Numbered from the stretch's first letter, positions 21,269-30,413 are shown. The stretch: 64,000 nt of DNA from Azoarcus sp. DN11 (GCF_003628555.1 NZ_CP021731.1:868001-932000), one strand, 5' to 3'. A program made the numbers and translations. Notes: generated by a model from the letters alone, not told the origin.

Positions 21269-22369
21269 ATGCAGACCGCCACCATCAGTTTCGATCGATT
21301 CAACGTCCTGCGCGACGACGAGGCCCAGGAGCGCATCCGCGCGGCGCGCGCGCGGCTCGGCGAGCGGGCCGTGCTGTTGTGCCACCATTACCAGCGCGCG
21401 GACGTGTATCAGCACGCCGACCTCACCGGCGACTCGCTGAAGCTGTCGCGCCTCGCCTCGCAGACGGATGCCGAGTTCATCGTGTTCTGCGGCGTGCATT
21501 TCATGGCCGAAGTCGCCGACATCATGTCGCAGCCGCACCAGAAGGCGATCCTGCCGGATCTGGCAGCGGGCTGCTCGATGGCGGACATGGCCAACCTCGC
21601 GAAGGTGGAGCGCTGCTGGCGCGAGCTGCGCGAAGTGCTCGGCGCGCCCGACGCGCTGATCACGCCGGTCACCTACATCAACTCGGCCGCCGACCTGAAG
21701 GCCTTCTGCGGCGAGCACGGCGGCATCGTGTGCACCTCGACGAACGCGCCGGTGATCCTCGACTGGGCCTTCGCGCAGCGCGAGAAGGTGCTGTTCTTCC
21801 CCGACCAGCACCTCGGCCGCTGGACCGGCTACAAGAAGGGCATCCCGCTCGAGCAGATGGTGGTGTGGGATCCGGATCTGGAATACGGCGGCCTCACGCC
21901 GGAGCAGATCCGCAACGCGAAGATCCTGCTGTGGAAGGGGCACTGCTCGGTGCACCAGATGTTCCAGGAGAGCCATATCCGCCGCTGGCGCATGCAGCAT
22001 CCGGAGGGGCTGGTGATCTCGCACCCGGAGAGCAGCCTCGAGGTGTGTGTGAATTCCGACTATGTCGGGTCGACCGAGTACATCATCAACGTGATCAAGG
22101 CCGGGGCGCCCAACACGCGCTGGCTGGTCGGCACGGAGCTGAACCTGGTCAACCGCCTCGCCGAGGAAGTGAAGCCCGAGGGCAAGATCGTGCAGTTCAT
22201 GGCGCCAACGGTATGCATGTGCTCGACGATGCAGCGCATCGACCCGCAGCATCTCGCGTGGACGCTGGAGAACCTCGCCGACGGCAAGCCCGTCAATCAC
22301 ATCCAGGTGCCGCCGCACGAGGCCGGGCTCGCCAAGGTGGCGCTGGACCGGATGCTCGCGGTGTCCTGA
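21269..22369 (+). CDS. nadA: Quinolinate synthase A
   Basis: A 366-residue [4Fe-4S] enzyme that condenses iminoaspartate with dihydroxyacetone phosphate to quinolinate, early in NAD synthesis. Hallmarks: CHHYQRADVYQHADLTGDSL near the N-terminus, the cluster-ligand regions FCGVHFMAE and VCMCSTMQRI, and the substrate segments YINSAADLKA and HPESSLEVC. The start MQTATISFD at 21269 is preferred over the in-frame ATG at 21236. nadB and nadC are not in the window. Confidence 0.96.
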   Translation: MQTATISFDRFNVLRDDEAQERIRAARARLGERAVLLCHHYQRADVYQHADLTGDSLKLSRLASQTDAEFIVFCGVHFMAEVADIMSQPHQKAILPDLAAGCSMADMANLAKVERCWRELREVLGAPDALITPVTYINSAADLKAFCGEHGGIVCTSTNAPVILDWAFAQREKVLFFPDQHLGRWTGYKKGIPLEQMVVWDPDLEYGGLTPEQIRNAKILLWKGHCSVHQMFQESHIRRWRMQHPEGLVISHPESSLEVCVNSDYVGSTEYIINVIKAGAPNTRWLVGTELNLVNRLAEEVKPEGKIVQFMAPTVCMCSTMQRIDPQHLAWTLENLADGKPVNHIQVPPHEAGLAKVALDRMLAVS

Positions 22370-22391
22370 GCAACGGTGCGGAGGCGGGAGC

Positions 22392-23141
22392 ATGAAGCTG
22401 CGCATCTGCACCTACAACATCCACAAGGGGTTCTCGCAGTTCAATCGCCGCATGGTGATCCACGAACTGCGCGATCGCCTGCGCAGCCTGGATGTCGATC
22501 TGGTCTTCCTGCAGGAGGTCCAGGGCCTGCACGTCGGGCATGCCAGCCGCCATCCGAACTGGCCCGAGCCGCCGCAGCACGAGTTCCTTGCCGAGGACGT
22601 GTGGGGTCAGACGGCCTATGGCGGGAACGCCGTGTATGACCACGGCCATCACGGCAATGCGATCCTGAGCCGTTTTCCCATCGTCTCCGCGAACAACCAG
22701 GATGTCTCCGACCACCGCTTCGAGCGTCGCGGGCTGCTGCACTGCGAGGTGCAGGTGCCCGGGGTCGAAGTGCCGGTGCATTGCGTGTGCGCCCACCTCG
22801 GGCTGTTCGCGGGCAGCCGGCGGCGGCAGATGGAGGCCATGGCCGTGCGCATGGAGCGCCTGGCGCCGGGCGGCGCACCCCTGATCATCGCGGGGGACTT
22901 CAACGACTGGCGCAACCGGGCGCAGGACTTGCTGGTCGAGCGGCTGCGCGTGCGCGACGCGTTCGACGCCGGGCGTGGTCGTCCGCCGCGCAGTTTCCCG
23001 AGCAGGATGCCGGTGTTCCGGCTCGATCGCATCTACGTGCGGGGTTTCTCCGTCAGCCATGCCGTGGTCCATTCCGGCTTGCCGTGGTCGCGGATCTCCG
23101 ATCACGCAGCCCTGACCGCGGAACTGGAGCCCGCCGGGTGA
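22392..23141 (+). CDS. Endonuclease/exonuclease/phosphatase family protein
   Basis: A 249-residue protein of the DNase I/EEP fold. It begins MKLRICTYNIHKGFSQ (active-site Asn), then FLQEVQG (metal-binding Glu), VCAHLGLFAGSR (catalytic His), IAGDFNDWR (catalytic Asp and Asn) and SDHAALTAEL (final His). These residues are all in place, so it should be an active phosphodiesterase or phosphatase, but the substrate is unknown. Its stop overlaps the GTG start of clsB, and this EEP-clsB pair recurs in betaproteobacteria, suggesting a link to phospholipid metabolism. Confidence 0.88.
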   Translation: MKLRICTYNIHKGFSQFNRRMVIHELRDRLRSLDVDLVFLQEVQGLHVGHASRHPNWPEPPQHEFLAEDVWGQTAYGGNAVYDHGHHGNAILSRFPIVSANNQDVSDHRFERRGLLHCEVQVPGVEVPVHCVCAHLGLFAGSRRRQMEAMAVRMERLAPGGAPLIIAGDFNDWRNRAQDLLVERLRVRDAFDAGRGRPPRSFPSRMPVFRLDRIYVRGFSVSHAVVHSGLPWSRISDHAALTAELEPAG

Positions 23142-24295
23142 GCGCCTTCGTCGGCGGCAATGCAGTCACCCTGCTGGAAAACGGCGCCGACTATTTTCCC
23201 GCCCTGCGAGAGGCGATCGAGGCGGCCGAGCGGGAGATTTTCCTCGAGACCTACATCTTCGAGAACGACGGCGTCGGCCGGACGATCGCCGCCGCGCTGA
23301 GCCGCGCGGCCGCGCGCGGGGTTGCCGTGCGGGTGCTGGTGGACGGATTCGGCGGGCGCAGCTTCGTGCGCGCGCTGATGCCGGGCCTGCTGGCCGACGG
23401 CGTCGGCGTGCTGATCTATCGGCGCGAGCTGGAGAACTTCGCGCTGCGCCGTCGCCGCCTGCGCCGCATGCACCGCAAGCTCGCGGTCGTCGACGGGCGC
23501 GTGGCTTTCGTCGGCGGCATCAACATCATCGACGACCTGACGCACGACGGCCCACCCAATCCCCGCTACGACTATGCGGTGCGCGTCGAGGGACCGCTGG
23601 TCGAACCGATCCTGCACTCGATGCATCACCTCTGGCGCCTGGTCGCGTGGGCGGGGCTGCGCCGGCGGAATCCGCAACCGCTCATTGCGCCGGCGCGGAC
23701 CGAACCGGCAGGCAGCGTGCGGGCGGGCTTCCTGATCCGGGACAACCTGCGCCATCGCCGCGACATCGAGGAGGCTTACCTTGATGCGATCGACTCCGCC
23801 CGGCGGGAGGTGCTGATCGTGTGCGCGTATTTTTTCCCCGGGCGGCGTTTTCGCCAGGCGCTGGTGGATGCGGCGGCGCGCGGGGTGGAAGTGCGGCTGC
23901 TGCTCCAGGGGGTGTCGGATCACCCGATGCTGCATTACGCGACGCGCGCGCTCTATCCTTTTTTCCTCGCCCGCGGCATCCGCCTGTTCGAATACCGGCA
24001 CAGCTACCTGCACGCGAAGGTGGCGGTCGTGGATGAGCGCTGGGCGACCGTGGGGTCGAGCAACATCGACCCCTTCAGCCTGCTGCTCGCGCGCGAGGCC
24101 AACGTCGTGATCGAGGACGCCGGCTTTGCCGGCCGCTTGAGGAAGAGCCTCGAACGCGCGCGGGCGGCGGGGGCGCGCGAGCTGCGGCGCGAGGATTGGG
24201 GACGGCTGCCGCGCATGGGCCGCGCGGCGAGCTGGCTGGCGTACCAGTGCGTGCGCCTGGCGCTCGGCATCGCGGGCTATGGCGGACGGCACTGA
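23138..24295 (+). CDS. clsB: Cardiolipin synthase B
   Basis: A 385-residue phospholipase D superfamily enzyme that joins two phosphatidylglycerols into cardiolipin at the inner membrane. Two HKD motifs are complete: HRKLAVVDGRVAFVGGIN (near residues 112-129) and HAKVAVVDERWATVGSSN (near 291-308). There are no N-terminal transmembrane helices, as in ClsB rather than ClsA. The start is GTG 23138, overlapping the previous stop (GTGA), so translation is coupled to the EEP gene. Confidence 0.92.
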   Translation: MSAFVGGNAVTLLENGADYFPALREAIEAAEREIFLETYIFENDGVGRTIAAALSRAAARGVAVRVLVDGFGGRSFVRALMPGLLADGVGVLIYRRELENFALRRRRLRRMHRKLAVVDGRVAFVGGINIIDDLTHDGPPNPRYDYAVRVEGPLVEPILHSMHHLWRLVAWAGLRRRNPQPLIAPARTEPAGSVRAGFLIRDNLRHRRDIEEAYLDAIDSARREVLIVCAYFFPGRRFRQALVDAAARGVEVRLLLQGVSDHPMLHYATRALYPFFLARGIRLFEYRHSYLHAKVAVVDERWATVGSSNIDPFSLLLAREANVVIEDAGFAGRLRKSLERARAAGARELRREDWGRLPRMGRAASWLAYQCVRLALGIAGYGGRH

Positions 24296-24391
24296 GCACG
24301 GCGGCTGAACTTCGCGGTGTTGTCGCGGTTCCAAAGGAAGTGCGCAGGGGGCGATGCGTCTGCCGGCGCGTCGATACCAAGGAGGTGTGCC

Positions 24392-24625
24392 ATGGAACAG
24401 CCGCTCCACTCGATGAGCAACCTGTTCGCCCAGCTCGGGCTGGCGTCGGACGATTCGGCGATCGACCGCTTCATTGCGGCGCATGCGCCGCTGCCGTGCA
24501 CCGTCGCGCTGGCGCAGGCGCCGTTCTGGACGCCGCAGCAGGCGGCTTTCCTGGCCGAGGAGCTGATGGAGGACGCGGACTGGGCGGAAGTCGTCGACCA
24601 GCTCAACGCGCGCCTGCGTTCCTGA
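24392..24625 (+). CDS. DUF2789-domain small protein
   Basis: A 77-residue protein beginning MEQPLHSMSNLFAQLGL and ending DWAEVVDQLNARLRS. I recognise this as the DUF2789 family, whose function is unknown. The ATG at 24392 has a strong GGAGG (24381-24385). It contains no membrane segment and only one cysteine. Family members are typically about 75 residues. It follows clsB by 96 nt and precedes an SDR gene, with a strong hairpin in between. Confidence 0.85.
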   Translation: MEQPLHSMSNLFAQLGLASDDSAIDRFIAAHAPLPCTVALAQAPFWTPQQAAFLAEELMEDADWAEVVDQLNARLRS

Positions 24626-24640
24626 AACCGTCGTCCGCGG

Positions 24641-24671
24641 CGGCTCGCCCCCTGCATCCGGGGGCGAGCCG
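24641..24671. other. 12-bp hairpin between the DUF2789 and SDR genes
   Basis: CGGCTCGCCCCC (24641-24652) pairs perfectly with GGGGGCGAGCCG (24660-24671) around a 7-nt loop. No T run follows, so it is not a standard terminator. It could stabilise the 3' end of the DUF2789 mRNA or hinder read-through into the SDR gene, whose ribosome-binding site lies just behind it. Confidence 0.6.
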
Positions 24672-24688
24672 TGCCGGGAGTCGTCATC

Positions 24689-25399
24689 ATGGAAAATCGC
24701 ATCATCTCGGTCGTCAGCGGCGCGAGCCGCGGGCTGGGGCGCGCGGCCGCGCACCGGCTCGCGATGATGGACGGGTACCTCGTCATTGCGACGGCGCGCA
24801 ACCCGGAAGACCTCGCGACCTTGCGCTCGAAGCTCGGGATCAGCGGGCACGTGGTCGAGGCGCACCCGCTCGACATCACCGACGATGCGTCGGTGAACGC
24901 GCTGCGCGACTGGATCGCCGGGCGCTTCGGCCGTGTCGATGTGCTCATCAACAACGCCGGCGTCCTGATCGACCGCCATTCGACGAGCATCCTCGATCTG
25001 CCGCTCGAGCAGGTGCGCGAGACGCTGGAGACGAACCTGATCGGAACGTTGCGCCTGACGCAGGCGCTGGTGCCGCTGATGCGCGCGAGCCGTGCGGGGC
25101 GGGTCGTCAACCTTGCGTCGAGCATGGGGCAGCTGGCGGAAATGGATGCCGGCACGCCGGCTTACCGCATGTCCAAGACCGCGCTCAATGCGCTCACGCG
25201 CATCCTCGCGGCCGAGCTCGCGGGGACTTCGATCAAGGTCAATTCGGTGTGTCCGGGCTGGTGCCGCACCGATCTCGGCGGGCCGGAAGCGCCGCGGCTG
25301 CCCGAGGAGGGCGTCGAATGCGTGGTGTGGGCGGCGACCCTGCCCGACTACGGCCCGACGGGCGGCTTCTTCCGCGACTGCCAGCCGATCCCGTGGTGA
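24689..25399 (+). CDS. Short-chain dehydrogenase/reductase (carbonyl-reductase-like)
   Basis: A 236-residue Rossmann-fold oxidoreductase. The cofactor motif GASRGLGRAAA (about 11-21), NNAGV, the catalytic serine in NLASSMG and the YxxxK motif (YRMSK) are intact. An Arg after the cofactor beta-strand (ATARNPEDL) favours NADPH. The C-terminal segment GPTGGFFRDCQPIPW resembles carbonyl reductases. The start at 24689 has GGGAG upstream. The substrate is not known. It converges on gluQ. Confidence 0.87.
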   Translation: MENRIISVVSGASRGLGRAAAHRLAMMDGYLVIATARNPEDLATLRSKLGISGHVVEAHPLDITDDASVNALRDWIAGRFGRVDVLINNAGVLIDRHSTSILDLPLEQVRETLETNLIGTLRLTQALVPLMRASRAGRVVNLASSMGQLAEMDAGTPAYRMSKTALNALTRILAAELAGTSIKVNSVCPGWCRTDLGGPEAPRLPEEGVECVVWAATLPDYGPTGGFFRDCQPIPW

Positions 25400-25416
25400 G
25401 CCTGCGAGGGCGACGC

Positions 25417-26343
25417 CTACTCTTGCGCGGTCGTGAGCAACGCGGGGGCGGTGGCCTGCCCGCGTCGCGGAACGCACGCCAGCGCCCAGTGCGCGATCGC
25501 CCACGCCCAGAGCTCCGCCGGTGATCCCTTCTCCAGCCCCGTCGGCGGTCGCTGCCCGAGGAATTCGAGGGCCGCGGCGAGCGCCGCGGGGGGCTGCAGC
25601 CCGTCGATCGGGGCGGCGAGCGTCTGCTTGGAGAGCTTTTCGCCTGCTGCATTGACGACCACCGGCAGGTGCGCGTAGCCGGGCGTCGGCAGGTGCAGGC
25701 GCTGCTGGAGGTGGATCTGGCGGCCCGTCGAGCCGAGGAGGTCGGCGCCGCGCACGATGTCGGTCACGCCGGCGGCCGCATCGTCGACGACGACCGCGAT
25801 CTGGTAGGCGAACTGCCCGTCGCCGCGCAGCACCACGTAGTCGCCGACGTCGCGGGCGAGGCCCTCCTCCTGCCAGCCTTGCACGCGGTCGTCGAACACG
25901 ACGGTGCCTTCGGCGCGCACGCGCCACGCGTGCGGCGTCCGGCCCGGCGGCAGGCCGTTGCGGCAGGTGCCCGGGTAGATGCGCGAGCCGTCGCGCGCGA
26001 GCGCCGAGTCGGCCATCTCGCGGCGCGTGCAGGCGCAGGGAAAGACCTGCCCGGCGAGCCTCAGCTGCTCGAATGCGGCGCGGTAGGCGTCGAGGCGGCG
26101 GCTCTGCCAGACGATGTCGCCGTCCCACTCGAAGCCGAAGCGCGCCAGCGTCGCGATGATGCCGTCGGCGGCGCCGGGCACGTTGCGCGGCGCGTCGACG
26201 TCCTCGATGCGTAGCAGCCACAGGCCCCGGCGGGCGCGCGCTTCGAGGTAGCTGCCGACCGCAGCGACGAGGGAGCCGAAGTGCAGCGGCCCGGTCGGGG
26301 ACGGGGCGAAGCGGCCGATGTACGGTGGCGGTGCGGGATGCAT
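25417..26343 (-). CDS. gluQ: Glutamyl-Q tRNA(Asp) synthetase
   Basis: A 308-residue paralogue of the glutamyl-tRNA synthetase catalytic domain. It attaches glutamate to queuosine in the anticodon of tRNA-Asp. HIGH-like motif FAPSPTGPLHFGSLVA lies at about residues 12-27, the zinc-site cysteines at CACTRRE and C further on (YPGTCR), and the KMSKS-like loop is EKLSKQT. No anticodon-binding domain is present, and the length is right for GluQRS. It lies 16 nt after the deacetylase gene on the same strand. Confidence 0.93.
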   Translation of the reverse strand: MHPAPPPYIGRFAPSPTGPLHFGSLVAAVGSYLEARARRGLWLLRIEDVDAPRNVPGAADGIIATLARFGFEWDGDIVWQSRRLDAYRAAFEQLRLAGQVFPCACTRREMADSALARDGSRIYPGTCRNGLPPGRTPHAWRVRAEGTVVFDDRVQGWQEEGLARDVGDYVVLRGDGQFAYQIAVVVDDAAAGVTDIVRGADLLGSTGRQIHLQQRLHLPTPGYAHLPVVVNAAGEKLSKQTLAAPIDGLQPPAALAAALEFLGQRPPTGLEKGSPAELWAWAIAHWALACVPRRGQATAPALLTTAQE

Positions 26344-26359
26344 GGGAAGCGCCGGCCGT

Positions 26360-27250
26360 CTACGCGGGGCGGCGGAAGTCGGCGAAGCGGGCAGGGTGGA
26401 AGCCCGCCTCCGCGAGGTCGTCGGCGAAGGCAGGGGAGGCGAGGTAGGCGAGCTCCGTCTCGCGGGGCGTCGTCAGGACGTCGCACGCGCGCAGCTCGTC
26501 GTCCACGCGCCCCGGATGCACGTGCACGAGCGGCCGCGGGCCGCTGCCCGCGAGAAAGGATTGCATCAGCGTGCGGAACGGAACGCGCCCGGAGAAATCG
26601 TGCAGGCCGGCGAACCCGTCGTTGGCGGGCAGGCCGTGGCGGCGCAGCAGGCGTCGCAGTCCCAGCCCGAGCGAGGAGATCAGCAGCGCCTTCGGCAGCG
26701 CCGTACCACGGCGCACGCAGCGCGCCAGCGGCTCGCAGCAGTCGCGCACCCACACGGGCGTCGACGGGTAGCGCCGCAGCAGCTCCGCGACCAGCTCCTC
26801 GCGGATGCCCGGCAGCACGTGCGCGTGCTGATGGCCGTCGATGTAGTCGGGCGGGCCGTTCCACGCGTCCTCGAAGGCATCGAGCTGGGCACGCAGCTCG
26901 TCGCGGACCGCTTGGCGCGGCAAGGTTCGGGCGAGCGCGCGTGGCAGCAGTCGCCCCATCGGCGGCAGGCGTGCGGCCTGCGCGAGGCCGGGGGCGGCGG
27001 TCAGCGGCACGTGGTCCGTGAGCGTCAGGTGCAGGCCCACGTCCGCAGGATGGCGGGCGGTGGTCAGGCGCAGCAGGCCGGCGCGCCGTTTCCAGTCGGG
27101 CAGCGCGGTCATGCAGCTCGTCGCCGACAGGCGGCCGGCACCGATGAGTTCGGCGATCGCCTCGCTGACCCCCGGCGCGATGCCGTAGTCGTCGGCGCAG
27201 ACGATGATCGGACGGGGCGGGCGGCGTTCGGGGAGCGGCTGATCGGTCAT
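26360..27250 (-). CDS. ChbG/HpnK (YdjC) family deacetylase
   Basis: A 296-residue carbohydrate deacetylase of the YdjC fold. Metal and catalytic residues are visible in VCADDYGIAPGVSEAI (Asp-Asp), LHLTLTDH and YIDGHQHAHVLP. Relatives remove N-acetyl groups: ChbG from chitooligosaccharides and HpnK from a hopanoid-linked sugar. It is divergent (99 nt) from a GtrB-like glycosyltransferase, a membrane glycosyltransferase and a GtrA protein, so its target may be a lipid-linked amino sugar made by those genes. No other hopanoid genes are visible here. Confidence 0.85.
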   Translation of the reverse strand: MTDQPLPERRPPRPIIVCADDYGIAPGVSEAIAELIGAGRLSATSCMTALPDWKRRAGLLRLTTARHPADVGLHLTLTDHVPLTAAPGLAQAARLPPMGRLLPRALARTLPRQAVRDELRAQLDAFEDAWNGPPDYIDGHQHAHVLPGIREELVAELLRRYPSTPVWVRDCCEPLARCVRRGTALPKALLISSLGLGLRRLLRRHGLPANDGFAGLHDFSGRVPFRTLMQSFLAGSGPRPLVHVHPGRVDDELRACDVLTTPRETELAYLASPAFADDLAEAGFHPARFADFRRPA

Positions 27251-27349
27251 GGCCCCCCTTATAGCGGCTCCGTCGTCAACGCGCCAGAGCCCGTTTGCGT
27301 TTATCCTCCGAGGTTTACCCGTTTCGCCCACATCATTCGCCGGAATAAC

Positions 27350-28348
27350 GTGTCTCCGTCCAACACCAGCGCCGCCTTGCGTGCCACTCCGTCTTCCGTT
27401 TCCCCGCCGCTGCTGTCGGTCGTGATTCCGTTGTACAACGAAAGCGGCTCGCTCGAGGCGCTGCACCGGCGCCTGAAGGCAGCCCTCGCCGACCTGCCCG
27501 TAGCCGGGCACGAGCTCGTCTTCGTCGATGACGGCAGCCGCGACACCACTTTCGACGAGGTCGCCGCGCTGGCGGTCATCGACCCGGCCATCCGCGCGAT
27601 CCGCTTCGCACGCAACTTCGGCAAGGAGGCCGCGATGGCCGCCGGGCTGCGCGCGGCGCGCGGCGACATCGTCGTGCTGATCGACGGCGACCTGCAGCAT
27701 CCGCCCGAGTTGATCCCCGAGATGCTCGCCTGCTGGCAGAAGGGGGCGAAGATGGTCACGGCGGTGCGCCGTTCGCGCGAGACCGATCCCTGGCTGCGGC
27801 GCCAACTTTCGCGCGGCTTCTACGGTCTTTTCAAGCGCGTCTCGGAAGTCGCGCTGGAAGAAGGTGGCGGCGATTTCCGCCTCTTCGACCGTGCGGTCGT
27901 CGACGCGATCAACAGCCTGCCCGAGCGCACCCGCTTCATGAAAGGCATCACCAGCTGGGTCGGCTTCCGCCAGGAAACGATCGACTTCGAACCCGCCGAG
28001 CGGGCCGCGGGCGCTTCCGCATGGTCGCTGCTGCGCCTGCTGCGCTACGCGATCGACGGCCTGTCGGCCTTCAGCACGCTGCCGCTGCGCGTCTGGTCGA
28101 TGATCGGCATGGTCATCTCCGGGCTGTCCGTGCTGTATGGCGGCTGGCTGGTTGTGCGCACCGCGATCTTCGGCATCGACGTCCCCGGCTACGCCTCGAT
28201 CATCGTCTCCGTGCTGTTCCTGTCGGGCATCCAGCTGATCAGCCTGGGCGTGCTCGGCGAGTACGTCGGACGCATCTTCACCGAGGTCAAGCAGCGGCCG
28301 CTGTACCTGGTCTCCGAACGCATCGGATTCGACGAGGTCGCCAAGTGA
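27350..28348 (+). CDS. Glycosyltransferase family 2, GtrB/ArnC-like
   Basis: A 332-residue enzyme with a cytosolic GT-A domain (SVVIPLYNESGSLEALHRRL at about 20-39, VDDGSRDTTF, IDGDLQHPPE as the metal site) and two C-terminal transmembrane helices (about 240-262 and 275-300). This is the architecture of enzymes that load a sugar onto undecaprenyl phosphate. The start is GTG 27350; no ATG is near. Its stop overlaps the start of the next gene (GTGA), and the three genes 27350-30413 form one coupled operon. Confidence 0.9.
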   Translation: MSPSNTSAALRATPSSVSPPLLSVVIPLYNESGSLEALHRRLKAALADLPVAGHELVFVDDGSRDTTFDEVAALAVIDPAIRAIRFARNFGKEAAMAAGLRAARGDIVVLIDGDLQHPPELIPEMLACWQKGAKMVTAVRRSRETDPWLRRQLSRGFYGLFKRVSEVALEEGGGDFRLFDRAVVDAINSLPERTRFMKGITSWVGFRQETIDFEPAERAAGASAWSLLRLLRYAIDGLSAFSTLPLRVWSMIGMVISGLSVLYGGWLVVRTAIFGIDVPGYASIIVSVLFLSGIQLISLGVLGEYVGRIFTEVKQRPLYLVSERIGFDEVAK

Positions 28349-29991
28349 ACGCCCCCGCCCTCACGCCGGATGTGCCGGTTTCGTCCGCCGGCCTGCTGTC
28401 GCCGCAGCTCGCCTTCCGCCTCGCGCTGCTCGTATTCGCCGTTCTCGGCGCCTACGTGCTGTTCGCGTTCGACCAGCACGGCATCAGCAACGACGAGGAG
28501 GTGCAGCACGTCTACGGCCGCCTCCTGCTCAACTTCTATGCCTCGGGTTTCGCCGACCGCAGCGCCTTCGCGTACAAGAACCTCTACCTGTACGGCGGCC
28601 TCTTCGACCTGATCGCGGCGTCGCTCGAGCGCATCGTGCCGATGAACGTGTGGGATCTGCGCCACCTGCTGTCGGCGGGCTTCGGCCTGCTGGGCCTCGC
28701 CGGCACCTGGCTGCTCGCGCGCCTGCTCAGGGGTGAGGCTGCCGGGCTGGTCGCGCTCCTGCTGCTGGCGCTCACCGGCGCGTGGTCCGGCGCGATGTTC
28801 ACGCACACCAAGGACGTGCCCTTCGCGGCGACGATGGTGTGGGCGCTGTACTTCACCACGCGCTTCACGATGCGCCTGCCGGCGGTGAAGGCGGGGGATC
28901 TCGCCGGGCTCGGCGTCGCGATCGGTTGCGCCTTCGGTCTGCGCGTCGGCGCCGTGTTCGCGGTGTTCTACCTCGGCGTCGCGGTGCTTGCGGCGTCGTG
29001 GCTGCATGGGCACGACCTGCGCGGGCGGATCGCCGTGTTGCGCCGCGCCGTGCTCGCACTGCTGCCCGCGGCAGCGCTCGCCTTCGCGCTCCTGGGCCTG
29101 TTCTGGCCGTGGGCGGTGCAGTCGGGCGGCAACCTCGTGCAGGCGATGACGACCTTCTCGCATTTCTCCTTCGAGTTGTACACCATCCTCGATGGCGCGG
29201 TGATGAAGAACGGTGACGTGCCGGGCCGCTACCTTGCCACTTACCTGCTGGTGCGCCTGCCGGAACTGTTCCTGCTCGGAGTCGCGCTTGCCGTGCTGGG
29301 CGGAGTGCGCCAGCTGCCGGGCCTGTTCGCCTCGTCCGCGGCGCGCCTGCAGGCGCTGCGCTGGCTGCCGGTGGCGCTGGCTGCCGGCTTCCCGCTCGTC
29401 TACACACTGCTCGCCGCGCCGCCGCTCTACAACGGCATCCGGCACTTCACCTTCCTGCTGCCGCCGCTGGCGGTGCTTGGCGGCGCAGGGCTCGTCGCGA
29501 CGGCCACGCGCCTCGCGCCGCGGCCCGCACTGCACCTGGTTGCGGTCGGGGCCTGCGTGCTGCTGGCGGTCGCCCATCTGGCCACGCTCGTGCGCCTGCA
29601 TCCTTACGAGTATGTTGCCTACAACGGCTTCATCGGCGGGCTGCGCGGTGCCGACGACCGGTGGGAACTGGACTACTGGGGCGACTCGCTGCGCGAGGCG
29701 GCGGGCGTTCTCGACGCGTACGTTGCGGCCGAAGGCGGCACTCGGCGCACCTGGGCCGTCGCCGTGTGTGCCGAGCCGATACAGGGCTCGGCCTGGCTGG
29801 CGCCCGGGCTGGAGGTAACCAGCGACTGGCGCACGGCCGATTTCTTCCTTTCGCCGACGCAGATGAATTGCGACGAGGTCGAGAAGGGCGACATCGTCGC
29901 CGAGGTCTCACGCGAGGGGGTGGCGCTCGCCGTCGTGCGCGACCGCCGCATGCTCAGGGGCGCCGACCGCGCGCCTCGCCCCACGCCATGA
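28345..29991 (+). CDS. Multispanning membrane glycosyltransferase (PMT/ArnT-like)
   Basis: A 548-residue protein with about 11-12 hydrophobic helices and a hydrophilic C-terminal region (from about 430). The first periplasmic loop holds the acidic motif SNDEEVQHVYGR, and THTKDVPFAATM follows, which is the pattern of GT-C enzymes that take a sugar from undecaprenyl phosphate to an acceptor outside the inner membrane. The C-terminal part has two cysteines (AVCAEP and QMNCDE) that could form a disulfide. The start is GTG 28345, overlapping the GT2 stop. The acceptor (lipid A, protein or other glycan) is unknown. Confidence 0.8.
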   Translation: MNAPALTPDVPVSSAGLLSPQLAFRLALLVFAVLGAYVLFAFDQHGISNDEEVQHVYGRLLLNFYASGFADRSAFAYKNLYLYGGLFDLIAASLERIVPMNVWDLRHLLSAGFGLLGLAGTWLLARLLRGEAAGLVALLLLALTGAWSGAMFTHTKDVPFAATMVWALYFTTRFTMRLPAVKAGDLAGLGVAIGCAFGLRVGAVFAVFYLGVAVLAASWLHGHDLRGRIAVLRRAVLALLPAAALAFALLGLFWPWAVQSGGNLVQAMTTFSHFSFELYTILDGAVMKNGDVPGRYLATYLLVRLPELFLLGVALAVLGGVRQLPGLFASSAARLQALRWLPVALAAGFPLVYTLLAAPPLYNGIRHFTFLLPPLAVLGGAGLVATATRLAPRPALHLVAVGACVLLAVAHLATLVRLHPYEYVAYNGFIGGLRGADDRWELDYWGDSLREAAGVLDAYVAAEGGTRRTWAVAVCAEPIQGSAWLAPGLEVTSDWRTADFFLSPTQMNCDEVEKGDIVAEVSREGVALAVVRDRRMLRGADRAPRPTP

Positions 29992-30413
29992 GCGGAGCCG
30001 CCCGACCGTCGGGCCACCTTGGGCGCTTCCTGCGTTTCGCGGCCGTCGGTGCGGTCGGCACCATTGCCCACTACACGCTGCTCCTCGCGCTGGTCGAAGG
30101 CGTCGGCGTCGACCCGGTTGCCGGCTCGGTCGCCGGCTTCCTGCTCGGTGCGCTCGTGAATTACACGATGAACCGCACGCTCGTGTTCCGCTCCGACCGC
30201 GCCCACGTCGAGGCGCTGCCGCGCTTCCTCGCGATCGCCGGCATGGGACTGTGCTGGAACGCGCTGCTGATGTATCTCTTCGTCGATCTTGCAGGCGTGC
30301 ATTACCTTCTCGCGCAGGTCGTCACGACAGGGATCCTGCTTGGTTGGCATTACCTCGGCAACGCGCTGTGGACCTTTCGCAAGCACCCCGCAGGCACGCG
30401 CACCGGGCAGTAA
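29988..30413 (+). CDS. GtrA-family membrane protein, putative flippase
   Basis: A 141-residue protein with four transmembrane helices (about 14-32, 39-60, 78-98, 105-125). The segments FAAVGAVGTIAHY and NYTMNRTLVFRS are typical of GtrA, thought to flip undecaprenyl-phosphate-linked sugars across the inner membrane. The ATG (29988) overlaps the stop of the membrane glycosyltransferase. GtrA, a GtrB-like GT2 and a GT-C enzyme are the three classical parts of a Gtr system. Confidence 0.88.
   Translation: MSGAARPSGHLGRFLRFAAVGAVGTIAHYTLLLALVEGVGVDPVAGSVAGFLLGALVNYTMNRTLVFRSDRAHVEALPRFLAIAGMGLCWNALLMYLFVDLAGVHYLLAQVVTTGILLGWHYLGNALWTFRKHPAGTRTGQ

Noticed and set aside
23102..26221. A 1039-codon open frame on the minus strand across clsB, DUF2789 and SDR genes
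   Set aside because: It is antisense to well-supported genes, with low-complexity composition. Only the gluQ frame at its left part is real, and that is in another frame.
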